DNA from: Halococcus sediminicola
GTDB taxonomy: Archaea > Halobacteriota > Halobacteria > Halobacteriales > Halococcaceae
NCBI RefSeq assembly: GCF_000755245.1
Contig: NZ_BBMP01000026.1
Location: forward strand, 276,254-340,253
DNA: 64,000 nt
Reading direction: 5' to 3'
Position 1 is the stretch's first letter; every line of letters starts with the position of its first letter. Below the pieces are notes generated by a model. That model searched no databases. It was not told the DNA's origin and was given only the letters and a program-made list of their open reading frames with translations. Shown piece after piece: positions 25,807 through 35,670 of this stretch. Position numbers and translations under genes: made by a program.

Positions 25807-27045
25807 ATGTTCACGAAGGCTGCGAGCGCGGCGATGGTACTGCTGGTCGTGGTCGCCGGCGTCGGGCCGGCTGCGGCGACGGCCGAGATGGGTTCCCAGC
25901 CCGCACAGACCGCGGACTGTTCGTTCCCGGTGACGGCGACCGACGCCACGGGAACCGAAGTGACCGTTGAGGACGAACCACAGAAGGTGGTCGCGCTCGG
26001 GGCGAGCACCGCACAGACGCTGTGGGACATCGGTGCGAAGGAGAAGGTCGTCGGGATACCGGTCAATCCCACCACGGCGTACCTGAACGGGTCGACCGAG
26101 CGGACGGACATCTATCAGGCCGACGAGTTCTCCGTGGCCACCGAGGAGGTCGTGGGTCTCGAACCCGACCTCGTGCTCGCACCGAGCGTCATCCCAAACG
26201 AGTCGGTCGCAGCGCTGCGCGATGCGGGACTCACAGTATATAAATTCGAGTTCGGCAATTCGCTGTCGGGTATCTACGAGAAGACCAATCAGACGGGTAA
26301 ACTCGTCGGCGCGTGTGAGGGCGCGCGCGAGACGGTCGAAGCGACCAAGACACGTGTGAACGCCATCGAACAGGCCATCGAGGGCGAGGAGCGCCCCAGT
26401 GTGCTCTACGCACAGGGTGGCGGCTTCGTCGCCGGTAATGGCACGTTCATTCACGAGATCATCGAGGCCGCGGGCGGCGAGAATCTCGCGGCGGACGTCG
26501 GCATCGAGGGCTACGAGCGAATCAGCAACGAGACCGTCGCCGCGCAGGACCCCGACTGGATCATCGCCTCCGACGCCTCGCTCGTCCCCGCGGGCGAACC
26601 GTACGCGAGCACGACGGCACTGCGGGAGGATCAGGTTATCGCGCTCAACACGACGCTGCTCAGCCAGCCCGCACCCAGAGTCGTGATTCCGATGACCGAA
26701 ATCGCCCGCAATCTCCATCCCGAAGCGATGCAGCGGGCGAATCTGAGCAACACGACCACCATTGAACAAGTTGTGGAGGACAACAGTAGCAACGCGAGCG
26801 CCACGAGCGCCGAAACCGGTACCGCAGTCGCAACCGACGGTGGGACGCCCGCTGACGAACCCACTGCCGACGAAACCGAACGCGACGAGAACACCGTCGA
26901 TAACGCCGGCAGCGGGGCAACCGGCGAGACGACTGGCACCGCGACGGGCGGAACCGAGACGAGTTCGGGTAGCGGTCCCGGCTTCGGGGTCTGGGCGGCG
27001 GTCGTTGCACTCCTCGGCGCGGCGCTGCTCGCCCGGCGGACGTAG
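25807..27045 (+). CDS. btuF: Cobalamin-binding protein with PGF-CTERM anchor
   Basis: The protein of 412 residues has a signal peptide ([17 protein letters not shown]) and a periplasmic-binding-protein fold of the BtuF/FecB class ([45 protein letters not shown]). A Thr/Glu/Asp-rich linker leads to [20 protein letters not shown] then ARRT, a PGF-CTERM signal. It is expected to be processed by archaeosortase A and lipid-anchored, unlike the lipobox-anchored binding proteins common in this class. It supplies substrate to BtuCD. Confidence 0.92.
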   Translation: MFTKAASAAMVLLVVVAGVGPAAATAEMGSQPAQTADCSFPVTATDATGTEVTVEDEPQKVVALGASTAQTLWDIGAKEKVVGIPVNPTTAYLNGSTERTDIYQADEFSVATEEVVGLEPDLVLAPSVIPNESVAALRDAGLTVYKFEFGNSLSGIYEKTNQTGKLVGACEGARETVEATKTRVNAIEQAIEGEERPSVLYAQGGGFVAGNGTFIHEIIEAAGGENLAADVGIEGYERISNETVAAQDPDWIIASDASLVPAGEPYASTTALREDQVIALNTTLLSQPAPRVVIPMTEIARNLHPEAMQRANLSNTTTIEQVVEDNSSNASATSAETGTAVATDGGTPADEPTADETERDENTVDNAGSGATGETTGTATGGTETSSGSGPGFGVWAAVVALLGAALLARRT

Positions 27046-27090
27046 GGGCGTGTAGCAAGCGGTTTATCCGCCGGGCGGCGAACTCGAGAT

Positions 27091-27369
27091 ATGGTCGAGA
27101 ACGTCATCTGGCCGGCCTACCTCGACGCCGAGTTGAGCCGCAACGAGGGCCGGCGCGTGCCCCGCACCGTCGCCGTCCCGGAGCCGACCGTCGACGAGAT
27201 CGCGCGCGCGGCCGGACAGGTCGGCTACGATGTCGCCATCGAACGCGAGAAGACGTATCCGCGCGAGTATTCCCCACGGGGTCGGGTGCTCGTCAAGGAC
27301 GCCGACGACGACGGCAAATCCGACCTCCTCCAGGCCATCGCGGCCTACGTCAGCGCGATCCGGGAATGA
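27091..27369 (+). CDS. srp19: Signal recognition particle 19 kDa protein
   Basis: A 92-residue SRP19 that binds 7S RNA and helps assemble SRP54. It starts [20 protein letters not shown] and has [20 protein letters not shown] and [13 protein letters not shown], all characteristic. A TATA-like GGTTTATCC ends about 22 nt before the ATG, so the mRNA is probably leaderless. It overlaps gar1 by 4 nt. Confidence 0.95.
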   Translation: MVENVIWPAYLDAELSRNEGRRVPRTVAVPEPTVDEIARAAGQVGYDVAIEREKTYPREYSPRGRVLVKDADDDGKSDLLQAIAAYVSAIRE

Positions 27370-27587
27370 AACGCGCCGGCGAGGTCGTCGGCGTCGCACA
27401 GGGGATGGCCATCGTGCGCACGCCCGACGAGAGCCATCCCACCATCGGGACGCGACTGCTCGAACAGGACCTCTCGACCGCGGGGCAGGTGGTCGACGTG
27501 TTCGGTCCCGTCGAGCGGCCGTTTCTCGCCGTCGACACCACGAACGGCCCGGCGGCGCTGCTCGGCGCACGCCTGTACAGCGACTGA
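27366..27587 (+). CDS. gar1: H/ACA RNP protein Gar1
   Basis: A 73-residue Gar1 core protein: a small beta-barrel ([37 protein letters not shown]) that works with Cbf5, Nop10 and L7Ae in RNA-guided pseudouridylation. It is co-transcribed with srp19 through a 4-nt overlap. Length is normal for archaeal Gar1, which lacks the eukaryotic RGG tails. Confidence 0.93.
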   Translation: MKRAGEVVGVAQGMAIVRTPDESHPTIGTRLLEQDLSTAGQVVDVFGPVERPFLAVDTTNGPAALLGARLYSD

Positions 27588-27594
27588 TTCGTTC

Positions 27595-28461
27595 TCACCA
27601 GCGCCAGCGCCCGGAGTCGCCCGAAGAATCGAGTAGGTTCGGGGACTCGAGCGGTTCGCCGTCGGGGTCGAGATGGCCCGAGCGCCCGGCGAGGACGACG
27701 TTGACGACCGCGCCGAAGAGGAGGACCGAACAGCTGTAGTACAGCCAGATGAGCACGAGCAGGACCCCGCCGACGACGCCGTAGGCGGCGTACTGGCCGG
27801 CGTAGGCGACGTAGAACTGGAAGACGAACTCCGTGACCGTCCAGCCGAGTGCGGCGAGCACAGTACCGGGAACGACTTCGAGCAGCGAGAGGTCGACGTC
27901 GGGCACGAAGTAATACAGAGGGAGGAAGGCCACGAAGAGACCGACGACCAGTAGGGGCGCGCTGAAGCGCTCAACGGATGGAAAGAGCGGGACGAGTGCG
28001 AGCACGCCGCCGGTGAGCACGATCGCGCCGACCGCGAGACCAACTGCCGCGAGGACGATGACTGCGTCCCGGAGCTGTTTGGGCAACGATTTGGCTTCAC
28101 GCACGCCGTAGACCGCGTCGAAAGCGATGTCGAGGCCGCGAAAGAGCTTGAGCGCACTCCAGAGCAGGGTGAGCAGCCCGAGCGCCGAGGCTCCCGTCTG
28201 GCCGGACGGGTCGGTGAGCACGTCGGCGAGCACCTCGCGCGCGCTGTCGGTGAGTACCGATTCGAGCAGGCTCGTGACCTGCTGGGCGAACGCCTCGCCG
28301 CCGACGACCGAGGCGGTGATGAACGCGAGGATAAAGAGTGGGATCAGCGAGAGGAAGGCGTAGAAGGCGAGGCTGCCCGCCATGAAGGTGAGGTGGTTTT
28401 CGGTCGTTTCGGCGACCATCGCCCGGAGGATGGCGACCGGTCGCGACGAGCGGAAACTCAT
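27595..28461 (-). CDS. YihY/BrkB-family membrane protein
   Basis: A 288-residue protein with six helices. Typical segments are ENHLTFMAGSLAFYAFLSLI, LLTLLWSALKLFRGLDIAFD (the G-x-x-x-A-F region) and VVGGVLLVLIWLYYSCSVLL. The family's function is unsettled; despite the old name, it is not an RNase. Convergent with gar1, with 7 nt between the two genes. Confidence 0.9.
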   Translation of the reverse strand: MSFRSSRPVAILRAMVAETTENHLTFMAGSLAFYAFLSLIPLFILAFITASVVGGEAFAQQVTSLLESVLTDSAREVLADVLTDPSGQTGASALGLLTLLWSALKLFRGLDIAFDAVYGVREAKSLPKQLRDAVIVLAAVGLAVGAIVLTGGVLALVPLFPSVERFSAPLLVVGLFVAFLPLYYFVPDVDLSLLEVVPGTVLAALGWTVTEFVFQFYVAYAGQYAAYGVVGGVLLVLIWLYYSCSVLLFGAVVNVVLAGRSGHLDPDGEPLESPNLLDSSGDSGRWRW

Positions 28462-28554
28462 AGAGGGGTTTCCCGAACGAGGGGACGCGAACGCCTAACT
28501 CTTCGCCTTCGTCGACAACGAAACCCCGAAGGCCGCGCCCCAAATTGAGGACGC

Positions 28555-29577
28555 ATGCACCAGCGCACGCGGGTGGGCGCGGCCGGCGCGGCCACGGTCG
28601 TCGTCTTTCTTCTGGTCCAACTCGGCGCGGTCGCGCTCGCCGGTCCCTTCGAGAGCGCCGGCTATCGCGCCGTCGAGAATCCCTCGAACCCGGCCAACAG
28701 CATCGCCTACGTGGGCGCGATCCTCGTGGCGACCGCGGGGATGCTTGCGGTCATCAAGTTCGGCGTCGAGTGGCTCCTCCGCGGGTTCGTCATCCTCTCG
28801 AGTGGACTCATCTCGCTGTACGTCTTTTCGGTGCTCGCGCCTCCCGTTCTCATCACCGTCGGTGGCGTCGCTTTCAACCCACTGGCGGTCGGCCCGGCCG
28901 CGCTGCTCGCGCTCGCCCTACTGGTCTATCCCGAGTGGTACGTCATCGACGCCGCCGGCGTCGTCATGGGCGCTGGCGCGGCCGGGATTTTCGGCATCAG
29001 TTTCGGTCTCCTCCCCGCAATCGTCCTCCTCGCCGTGCTCGCCATCTACGACGCCATCTCCGTCTACGGCACCGAGCACATGCTCACGCTCGCCGACGGC
29101 GTGATGGATCTCAAATTGCCCGTGGTGCTGGTGATTCCGCTCACCCTCTCCTACTCGTTTCTCGACGATACGCCGGCGACCGAGGGAAGCGAGGCCGACG
29201 AACCGGTCGAAGCCGACGGCGGTAGTGGAGCGGGGGACAACGGCGAGACGAGCACCGACCGACCCGACGCCGCCGAGCGGGACGTCTTCTTCGTCGGACT
29301 GGGTGACGCGGTGATGCCGGCCGTGTTGGTCGCGAGCGCCGCCGTCTTCGCACCCGCTGACTCCCTCGTTCAGGGATTCGCGCTCTCGTTGCCGGCGCTC
29401 ACGGCGATGATCGGCACCGTCTGCGGTCTCGTTGTCCTCCTGTGGCTCGTCATGAAGGGTCGCGCCCACGCCGGTCTTCCACTGCTCAATGGTGGCGCAA
29501 TCGGTGGCTATCTCCTCGGCGCGCTCGCCTCGGGGATTTCGTTGGTGAACGCGCTCGGACTCGGGCCGTATCTTTGA
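28555..29577 (+). CDS. Presenilin-type intramembrane aspartyl protease
   Basis: A 340-residue, nine-helix protease of the PSH/signal-peptide-peptidase class. Catalytic motifs are visible: Asp166 in VLAIYDAISVYGTEH and Asp251 in VFFVGLGDAVMP, with the third motif GLPLLNGGAIGGY (variant of PAL) near residue 310. A long acidic loop (residues about 203-243) separates the two aspartates. It would cleave transmembrane segments, perhaps remnants of signal peptides; the substrate is unknown. Confidence 0.92.
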   Translation: MHQRTRVGAAGAATVVVFLLVQLGAVALAGPFESAGYRAVENPSNPANSIAYVGAILVATAGMLAVIKFGVEWLLRGFVILSSGLISLYVFSVLAPPVLITVGGVAFNPLAVGPAALLALALLVYPEWYVIDAAGVVMGAGAAGIFGISFGLLPAIVLLAVLAIYDAISVYGTEHMLTLADGVMDLKLPVVLVIPLTLSYSFLDDTPATEGSEADEPVEADGGSGAGDNGETSTDRPDAAERDVFFVGLGDAVMPAVLVASAAVFAPADSLVQGFALSLPALTAMIGTVCGLVVLLWLVMKGRAHAGLPLLNGGAIGGYLLGALASGISLVNALGLGPYL

Positions 29578-29591
29578 ATCGGCTCCTCAGC

Positions 29592-31040
29592 CTACTCGCC
29601 CGGCGGGTAGGCGTCCTGCCACGGACGGACGCGTTCGAGCGCCGCGCTCGCGGCGAGCACCGTCTCCTCGGCGTGTCGGCGACCGACGATCTGGAGTCCG
29701 ACTGGCAGCCCATCGACGAATCCTGCGGGTATCGACGCGACCGGATGGCCGGTGAGATTGAACGGCCACGTGAGACACCAATCCACTACTGGATTGGCGA
29801 CCGATTCGCCGTCGATCTCTGCGGGCCCATCCCGACCGTGCGCGAACGGCGGGACTGCGGCGGTCGCGCTCACGAGCAGGTCGTGATCGGCGAAAACCGA
29901 CTCGACGGCGTCGTAGAAGGCGGTTCGTGGACGGTCGGCCCGTTTGTAGCCGAGCGCATCGGAGTCCTCGCCGATAGAGACCAAGGTCGCCGTCGAGGAC
30001 ATGAGTTTCTCGCGATCGCCCTCGTCGATTTTCCCGTCGGCTTCGAGACCGTCGACTAGCGCGGCGAACAGGACAGTAGTTTGTTGGGTGAACGCATATC
30101 GGAGATCCGATAGGGAACCCTCGTAGGGTGGATCAGTCTGTTCGACAGTTTCAACGACACCCACGAGGTCCTCGGTCGCGTCGTCGAGCACATCGCGGAC
30201 GCGCTCGGCGACGTCGAACAGCCCGAGGTCGGGGCTGTACGCCACACTCAGTTCGTCGGTCGACCGCTCCGTGGCCGCGCGGTAGCTGGTGTCGGATGCG
30301 GGCAGGCTGTGCGGGTCGCTCGGGTGCGGACCGGAAAAGACGTCGAGCGCGAGCGCGGCGTCCTCGACCGTGCGCGCGAGCGGGCCGGTGCTCGAAAACG
30401 GTGTCGCCATGCCGAACGCATCCGGACGAAGGGCGTTCGGTACCCGCCCGAAGGATGGTTTGATGCCGTAGACGCCACAGCAGGCGGCCGGAATCCGAAT
30501 CGAACCGCCAGTATCGGAGCCCTGTGCGAACGCCGCCAGCCCGTCGGCGACCGCCGCCGCGCTCCCGCCCGACGAACCCCCTGAGGTTCGCTCGGGGTCG
30601 AACGGTGTCCCCGTCCGTCCATGCAGCGGGTTCTCGGTGACGAGTTTGTGCCCGAACTCAGGAGCGTTGGTCGTTCCGAGGACGATCGCGCCGGCCGCTT
30701 CGAGCCGTTCAGTGGCGACCGCACTTTCTTCGGGAATGAACTCGCCGACGGCCGCCGATCCCATCGTCGCCGGGACGCCAGCCTTGAACCCGAACAGATC
30801 CTTGAGCGCGACCGGTACGCCCGCGAGCGGGCCGGGATCCTCGCCACGGTCTATCGCCGCTTCGATCTCCCGTGCGCGCTCGCGTGCGTCCTTTTCGATG
30901 ACCGTAACGTAGGCGTTCGTCAGGTCGTTGCGCGCGGCGATGCGCTCCAGATAGGCATCCACGACGGTGACCGGCGACCGTTCCCCATCTCGAATCTCCC
31001 CTGCGAGCCTTGCCGCCGACGCGAACGGAATCTCGGCCAT
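29592..31040 (-). CDS. Amidase-signature-family hydrolase
   Basis: A 482-residue enzyme with the Ser-cisSer-Lys triad of the amidase signature family: Lys80 in PVALKDLFGF, Ser156 in RTSGGSSGGSAAAV and Ser180 in QGSDTGGSIRIPAACCG. The substrate is unknown. GatA is less likely because this genome region uses the GatDE route (gatE lies downstream), though haloarchaea also carry GatCAB. The gene stands alone between a presenilin-type protease and an ornithine-cyclodeaminase-family gene. Confidence 0.85.
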   Translation of the reverse strand: MAEIPFASAARLAGEIRDGERSPVTVVDAYLERIAARNDLTNAYVTVIEKDARERAREIEAAIDRGEDPGPLAGVPVALKDLFGFKAGVPATMGSAAVGEFIPEESAVATERLEAAGAIVLGTTNAPEFGHKLVTENPLHGRTGTPFDPERTSGGSSGGSAAAVADGLAAFAQGSDTGGSIRIPAACCGVYGIKPSFGRVPNALRPDAFGMATPFSSTGPLARTVEDAALALDVFSGPHPSDPHSLPASDTSYRAATERSTDELSVAYSPDLGLFDVAERVRDVLDDATEDLVGVVETVEQTDPPYEGSLSDLRYAFTQQTTVLFAALVDGLEADGKIDEGDREKLMSSTATLVSIGEDSDALGYKRADRPRTAFYDAVESVFADHDLLVSATAAVPPFAHGRDGPAEIDGESVANPVVDWCLTWPFNLTGHPVASIPAGFVDGLPVGLQIVGRRHAEETVLAASAALERVRPWQDAYPPGE

Positions 31041-31094
31041 ATCGATTCCTCTCGTGCGGGTGTGTTGGCTCTTTCCCCGCGAATCGACGGGTGT

Positions 31095-32105
31095 TCACTC
31101 CCCGGTGAGCGCCTCGCTCGCGGGCGCGAACTCGATTTCGGTCCCCAAATTCTGCTTGCGCGCCTTCTCGTAGAGCATGTGGGCGGCGGCGACGGTCTCG
31201 ATGCCGGTTCCTCCCGAGTCGAAGACCGTGATTTCGTCGTCCGATTCGCGGCCCGCTACCTCGCCCGCAACGACATTCCCGAGTTCGCCGTGGATGTCGT
31301 CTTCGCTCACGACACCCTCCTCGACGGCGTTGATGAACGAGCCGGCGTCGTCCATGACGCGCTCGCGCAGGTCGGGGACGTACGTCGCGCGCTCGATGGT
31401 TCTCGCGTCGAGTTCGTGCTTTTCGGGATGGTACTGGCCCATCGCGGTCACGTGGGTACCGTCTTCGAGCACCTCGCCGTCGAAGACTGGTTCGGAGCTA
31501 TTCGTGGCGGTGATGACCACGTCCGCACCCTCGACGGCGGCGGCGCTCGAAGCGACGGCCGCGACGCCCGCATCGAGGGTCTTGTTCATCGACGCGGCGA
31601 AGCTCTCGCGGTGCTCGGCGGTCGGCGAGTAGATGCTGACGGTCTCGAACTCCCGCACCGTCGCCGCAGCCCGAAGCTGGCCCCGTGCCTGCGCGCCGCT
31701 GCCGATGACTGCGAGCGTCGCCGCGTCCTCGCGTGCGAGTGCATCGACGCCGACCGCACCCGTCGCACCCGTCTTGAAGGGGTTCAGGCTCGCGCCGTCG
31801 AGCAGCGCGAGCGGCCGTCCGGACTGCGAATCGAACAGCGGGAGTATGAAGTGGGCGTCTTCGGCACCGAAACCCGCTGCATACGTGTACCCGCCCATCG
31901 CGCCCGTCTCGGGGAGGATGGCGCTGTAGCCCGTGAGCATTCCTGGAGGGTTCTCGTTCGTGAGCTTCGTTCGCGGGGCCGCGGGTGCGCCCTGCCCGCG
32001 CTGGCGATAGCCCTCACGGACCGCCTCGATGTACTCTTCGGGGGTTGCGAGTCCGGCACACTCCGCACTCGTCAGAAACAGCGTTCCGTCGGTGGCATCG
32101 GCCAT
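31095..32105 (-). CDS. Ornithine cyclodeaminase/mu-crystallin-family dehydrogenase
   Basis: A 336-residue enzyme with a catalytic N-terminal domain (PPGMLTGYSAILPETGAMGG) and an NAD(P)-binding fold (AVIGSGAQARGQLRAAATV). Family members include ornithine cyclodeaminase and the archaeal alanine dehydrogenase; the exact substrate is not readable. It is separated by 54 nt from the amidase gene on the same strand, so a shared amino-acid or amide pathway is possible but weakly supported. Confidence 0.88.
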   Translation of the reverse strand: MADATDGTLFLTSAECAGLATPEEYIEAVREGYRQRGQGAPAAPRTKLTNENPPGMLTGYSAILPETGAMGGYTYAAGFGAEDAHFILPLFDSQSGRPLALLDGASLNPFKTGATGAVGVDALAREDAATLAVIGSGAQARGQLRAAATVREFETVSIYSPTAEHRESFAASMNKTLDAGVAAVASSAAAVEGADVVITATNSSEPVFDGEVLEDGTHVTAMGQYHPEKHELDARTIERATYVPDLRERVMDDAGSFINAVEEGVVSEDDIHGELGNVVAGEVAGRESDDEITVFDSGGTGIETVAAAHMLYEKARKQNLGTEIEFAPASEALTGE

Positions 32106-32174
32106 ACTCGAAGAAGGTGGGGCGAGCGCTTATGACTGGTGGCTCGCGGGAGAAGAGAAACGGGAGTGAGGCAA

Positions 32175-32390
32175 TCAGTCGGCGGAGTTGAATTTCTGGG
32201 GTTCGGGACACGGCGCGGGCGTCGCGCCGGGCGACCTGACGAACATGCCGTGACCGATGAGCGCGACCGCGACCGCGGCCGCGAACGGGACGGCGAGAGT
32301 AAGCGAGACGCCGAGCACGGCGAGAACGGTGGTGATGCCGCCCAGGGCGAGCGGGATGAGACCGAGCACGAGATCGTAGTAGTGAGCCAT
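32175..32390 (-). CDS. Small two-helix membrane protein
   Basis: A 71-residue protein starting MAHYYDLVLGLIPLALGGIT, with two helices and a polar tail (GATPAPCPEPQKFNSAD). A minus-strand TATA-like ACTTATCAG lies about 30 nt upstream (near 32427), consistent with a leaderless transcript. Function unknown. Confidence 0.7.
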   Translation of the reverse strand: MAHYYDLVLGLIPLALGGITTVLAVLGVSLTLAVPFAAAVAVALIGHGMFVRSPGATPAPCPEPQKFNSAD

Positions 32391-32619
32391 TATACACCAT
32401 TGTATGGGAGTGCTACTGATAAGTGTTTCCCATAGGTGGGGTGTGGGCGAGGGATATCGACGCGACTATTCACTGAATGCTTATCTATAAGTTATGGATG
32501 GGCAACTACGCCTACGGACGCTCTACACCCAAAAATACCGATAGAACGGTCACGATATCGGACAGCGATCGCGTCGGAACGCACGACCGTTGGGAGCGCA
32601 CGTCCCGTTCGAGCGCCTC

Positions 32620-33039
32620 TCAGGCGCGCCCGAGATAGCCGACGGCCGCGCGCCACGGCACGAGCAGGGCGAGACCGACGCCGAGCGAGACGAGCATGAA
32701 CGTCACCGCGAAGTCACCGTGAAAGATGGCAGTGGCGCGCAGCGCCTGTCCGACGAGCACCGCGCCGACCCACGCGAGCGCGGTCCGGGTGACGGCGTTT
32801 CGGAGCGACCGATAGATCTCCGGTGCGTACACGCCGGCGGGCACGGACGCGACCGCCCAGCCGATGAGAAACGGGAGTGCGGTGCCGACGACCCGCCCCG
32901 GTTGGGCGAGGAGATCGTAGCCGTGCTGGAGTTCGCCGAGGGCGACGAAGAGGACTATCAGCGCCACGTCACCGAGGGCGACGGCGAGCGTCCGCGGCGA
33001 GGCGTCGACGTGCGTCCGGAGCGAAGCGACGGCACTCAT
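32620..33039 (-). CDS. DUF3054 membrane protein
   Basis: A 139-residue protein with four helices (LGDVALIVLFVALGELQHGY; ALPFLIGWAVASVPAGVY; LAWVGAVLVGQALRATAIFH). The family is uncharacterised and common in haloarchaea and actinobacteria. A small inverted repeat (GCGCCTctcAGGCGC, about 32605-32619) abuts its stop and may be a terminator. Confidence 0.85.
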   Translation of the reverse strand: MSAVASLRTHVDASPRTLAVALGDVALIVLFVALGELQHGYDLLAQPGRVVGTALPFLIGWAVASVPAGVYAPEIYRSLRNAVTRTALAWVGAVLVGQALRATAIFHGDFAVTFMLVSLGVGLALLVPWRAAVGYLGRA

Positions 33040-33078
33040 GGCCTCCCATCGGTACGCGAGCGGTATGTACGAATCGTT

Positions 33079-33651
33079 TCAGCGCTTGACGCCCGCGACG
33101 GTGAAGCCAAAGCCGCGGGCCGGAATCGCCGCATCTAATCCGGTGCGCTCGACCGCTCCGGCGAGTTCCTCTGGGGTGAAAAACTCTGAATCGAACCCCA
33201 CGAGATGCTCGCCGGCGGCCAGCGCCTGCCCGCGCACGGTCGCACGGTCGAACTCCCGGCAGACGAACACGCCGCCCGGGCGAAGGACCCGCTCGGCCTC
33301 GGCGAGCGCCCCCGCTTGGTCGGCGACGTGATGGAGCGCATCGACGACGACGACCGCGTCCACGCTATCGTCGGCGACCGGCAGCGCCGCACCGTCGCCG
33401 CGAACACAGTCGAGTCCGACCCGTCGTGCCTCGGCAAGCATCCCCGCCGCGGCGTCGATGACCACCCGTTCGGGACTGTCGAGAACCCGCGCCGCGCGTC
33501 CCGTGCCGCCGCCGACGTCGAGAACCCGTTCGATATCGCGGTCGGCGAGGGCGAGTCCCGCCCGGAGCGCGCGCTCGTTGGTCGCGGGCGAGAACCGCTC
33601 GTAGTAGCGCGCGAACCGCTCGAAGAGCGCGACGTCCCCCGGCGCGTGCAT
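33079..33651 (-). CDS. Class I SAM-dependent methyltransferase
   Basis: A 190-residue enzyme with motif I VLDVGGGTGRAARVLDSP, the DAVVVVDALHHVADQAGALA post-I region and VLRPGGVFVCREFDR. It resembles UbiE/COQ5-type methyltransferases, but the substrate is not determinable. It precedes the DUF3054 gene by 39 nt on the same strand, so the two may be co-transcribed. Confidence 0.88.
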   Translation of the reverse strand: MHAPGDVALFERFARYYERFSPATNERALRAGLALADRDIERVLDVGGGTGRAARVLDSPERVVIDAAAGMLAEARRVGLDCVRGDGAALPVADDSVDAVVVVDALHHVADQAGALAEAERVLRPGGVFVCREFDRATVRGQALAAGEHLVGFDSEFFTPEELAGAVERTGLDAAIPARGFGFTVAGVKR

Positions 33652-33724
33652 GAGCGCTCTCGTGGCGGGCAGGATTTAAATCGTCCGGCGCAGCGCCTAT
33701 GCCGATTCGCCGTCGACGAGTGGT

Positions 33725-34279
33725 ATGGAGTACGCGCTCGATGGCTGGCCGGCTGACGAGCCGACTCTGCGCCTCGACTATCACGACTTCGCCTACGCCG
33801 GGAAGTTCGTAATGTCCTCGACCGGCAAGGCCGTCGTCCGCGACCCGCGTGAAGCGACCGACGGCGAGTGGGACGACGAGATCGTCGCGGCGCTGGCGTT
33901 CAACGCGGACCGCACCGACCCCGATACCCTCTGGTTTCGCTACATCACCGTGCGCGCCGACCGCCGCGGCGAGGCTCTCGGTCCGCGCCTCGCGATGTTC
34001 ACGTCCGAAAAAGCGCTCGCCCGTGGCTACGAACGCCTCCGCATCGCCGTCAACAATCCCTTCGCCTACGAAGCCCTCTACAAGGCTGGATTCGGCTACA
34101 CGGGCCGAGAGACCGGTCTCGCCGAACTCGTCCTCGAACGCCCCGACGAGCGCTCACGGGCGGCCTATCAGGCGGGTCTCGACATCTATCGCGAGCGCGA
34201 TCTCACCGACGGCGAGAACGAGTTCTTGGAGATGCGAAGCGACGTCGACCCGCCATCGGTGCTCGCTGCGCCGGAATGA
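33725..34279 (+). CDS. GNAT-family N-acetyltransferase
   Basis: A 184-residue protein with the GNAT core: the beta strand [20 protein letters not shown] containing the acetyl-CoA loop, and the [20 protein letters not shown] segment where the C-terminal half closes the fold. Substrate unknown. It is divergent from the methyltransferase and followed by fen. Confidence 0.85.
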   Translation: MEYALDGWPADEPTLRLDYHDFAYAGKFVMSSTGKAVVRDPREATDGEWDDEIVAALAFNADRTDPDTLWFRYITVRADRRGEALGPRLAMFTSEKALARGYERLRIAVNNPFAYEALYKAGFGYTGRETGLAELVLERPDERSRAAYQAGLDIYRERDLTDGENEFLEMRSDVDPPSVLAAPE

Positions 34280-34355
34280 TCGTTTATTCTTGATCGAGGA
34301 CGACCAACCATGCGTAGTCGGGGGATTCAAGCGCCATTCCCGCTTACGGAGAGCA

Positions 34356-35333
34356 ATGGGAAACGCAGACCTCCGCCAGCTCGCGGCCATCGAGCCGATC
34401 GAGTTTTCCGAACTCGCCGGCGCGACGGTGGCCATCGACGCGCACAACTGGCTCTATCGGTATCTCACGACCACAGTCAAGTGGACCAGCGATGCAGTCT
34501 ATACGACCGCCGCGGGTAAGGAGGTCGCCAACCTCATCGGCGTCGTGCAGGGCCTGCCGAAGTTCTTCGAACACGATATCGTACCCATAATGGTCTTCGA
34601 CGGCGGCGTCACCGACCTGAAGACCGACGAGGTCGAGCGCCGGCGCGAACAGAAGGAGAAAGCAGAGGAACGGGCCGCCGAGGCACGGGCGGCGGGCGAC
34701 GCCATCGAGGCTGCTCGGCTCGAATCGCGCACCCAGCGCCTGACCGGCACGATTCACGAGACGACGCGCGAACTGCTCGACCTCCTCGACGTCCCGGTGG
34801 TGGAAGCGCCCGCCGAGGGCGAGGCGCAGGCCGCCCACATGGCCCGCTCCAATACTGTGGACTACGCCGGCAGCGAGGACTACGATACCCTGTTGTTCGG
34901 CGCACCGCACACGCTTCGGGACCTCACGAGCAAGGGCGACCCCGAGTGCATGGATTTCGAGGCGACCCTCGACGAACACGGTCTCACGTGGGAGCAACTC
35001 GTCGACGTGGGCATCCTCTGCGGGACGGACTTCAACGACGGCGTGTCGGGCATCGGGCCGAAGACGGCGGTCAAATCGATCGGCGAGCACGGCGACCTCT
35101 GGGCGGCGCTCGAAGCCGAGGACGCCTACATCGAGAACGCCGACCTCGTCCGCGAGCTGTTTTTGAACCCGGACGTCACCGACGCCGATTTCGATCCCGA
35201 GATCGAGCCGGATCTCGACGCCGCCCGCGCGTACGTCACCGATGAGTGGGAGATTCCCGAAGGCGAGGTCGAGCGCGGGTTCGAGCGCATCGAGGACGCG
35301 ACCGTGCAGTCGGGTCTCGACCGCTGGACGTGA
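34356..35333 (+). CDS. fen1: Flap endonuclease 1
   Basis: A 325-residue structure-specific nuclease that trims 5' flaps in Okazaki-fragment maturation and base-excision repair. It has the N domain (Asp in [26 protein letters not shown]), the internal acidic site ([25 protein letters not shown]) and the H3TH region ([20 protein letters not shown]). It ends QSGLDRWT, a PIP-box-like tail for PCNA binding. ATG 34356 is the family start; the longer open frame upstream overlaps the GNAT gene in another frame. Confidence 0.95.
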   Translation: MGNADLRQLAAIEPIEFSELAGATVAIDAHNWLYRYLTTTVKWTSDAVYTTAAGKEVANLIGVVQGLPKFFEHDIVPIMVFDGGVTDLKTDEVERRREQKEKAEERAAEARAAGDAIEAARLESRTQRLTGTIHETTRELLDLLDVPVVEAPAEGEAQAAHMARSNTVDYAGSEDYDTLLFGAPHTLRDLTSKGDPECMDFEATLDEHGLTWEQLVDVGILCGTDFNDGVSGIGPKTAVKSIGEHGDLWAALEAEDAYIENADLVRELFLNPDVTDADFDPEIEPDLDAARAYVTDEWEIPEGEVERGFERIEDATVQSGLDRWT

Positions 35334-35364
35334 GGGTTTTACCGCCGGCCCGTCCCCATCGAGT

Positions 35365-35613
35365 ATGGACACCGCAGACGTCGAACGACTCATCGAATCC
35401 GGCATCGAGGACGCGGAGGCGACCGTCACCCAGCCGCGCGGCGAGGACGACGACCATCTCGCCGCCGTGGTCGTCGCCCCGGCCTTCGAGGACGAGACCA
35501 TCGTGAACCAGCACCAACTGGTGTACGACGCCCTCGGCGAGCACATGACGACGGACATCCACGCGCTCGAACTCAAAACGTATACGCCCGACGAATACAC
35601 CACCCGAGAGTAA
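35365..35613 (+). CDS. BolA-family protein
   Basis: An 82-residue BolA-fold protein with the conserved core FEDETIVNQHQLVYDALGEH and the following HALELKTYTPDEY. BolA proteins partner with monothiol glutaredoxins in Fe-S handling in other organisms; the archaeal role is not established. ATG 35365 gives the compact form. It is 31 nt after fen1 and 57 nt before fumarase. Confidence 0.9.
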   Translation: MDTADVERLIESGIEDAEATVTQPRGEDDDHLAAVVVAPAFEDETIVNQHQLVYDALGEHMTTDIHALELKTYTPDEYTTRE

Positions 35614-35670
35614 GCGAGAACGCCGCCGGTTCCCGTGGGTTTTATCCACCCCCACCCGAACCGGGCGTGC

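Noticed and set aside
29592..31040. GatA subunit of GatCAB
   Set aside because: No gatC or gatB neighbours, and divergent detail of the chain favours a general amidase; left as amidase-signature hydrolase.
32391..32619. Hidden gene or RNA in the gap
   Set aside because: A TATA-like CTTATCTATAAG palindrome and a 14-codon ORF are present, but nothing gene-like follows on the plus strand.
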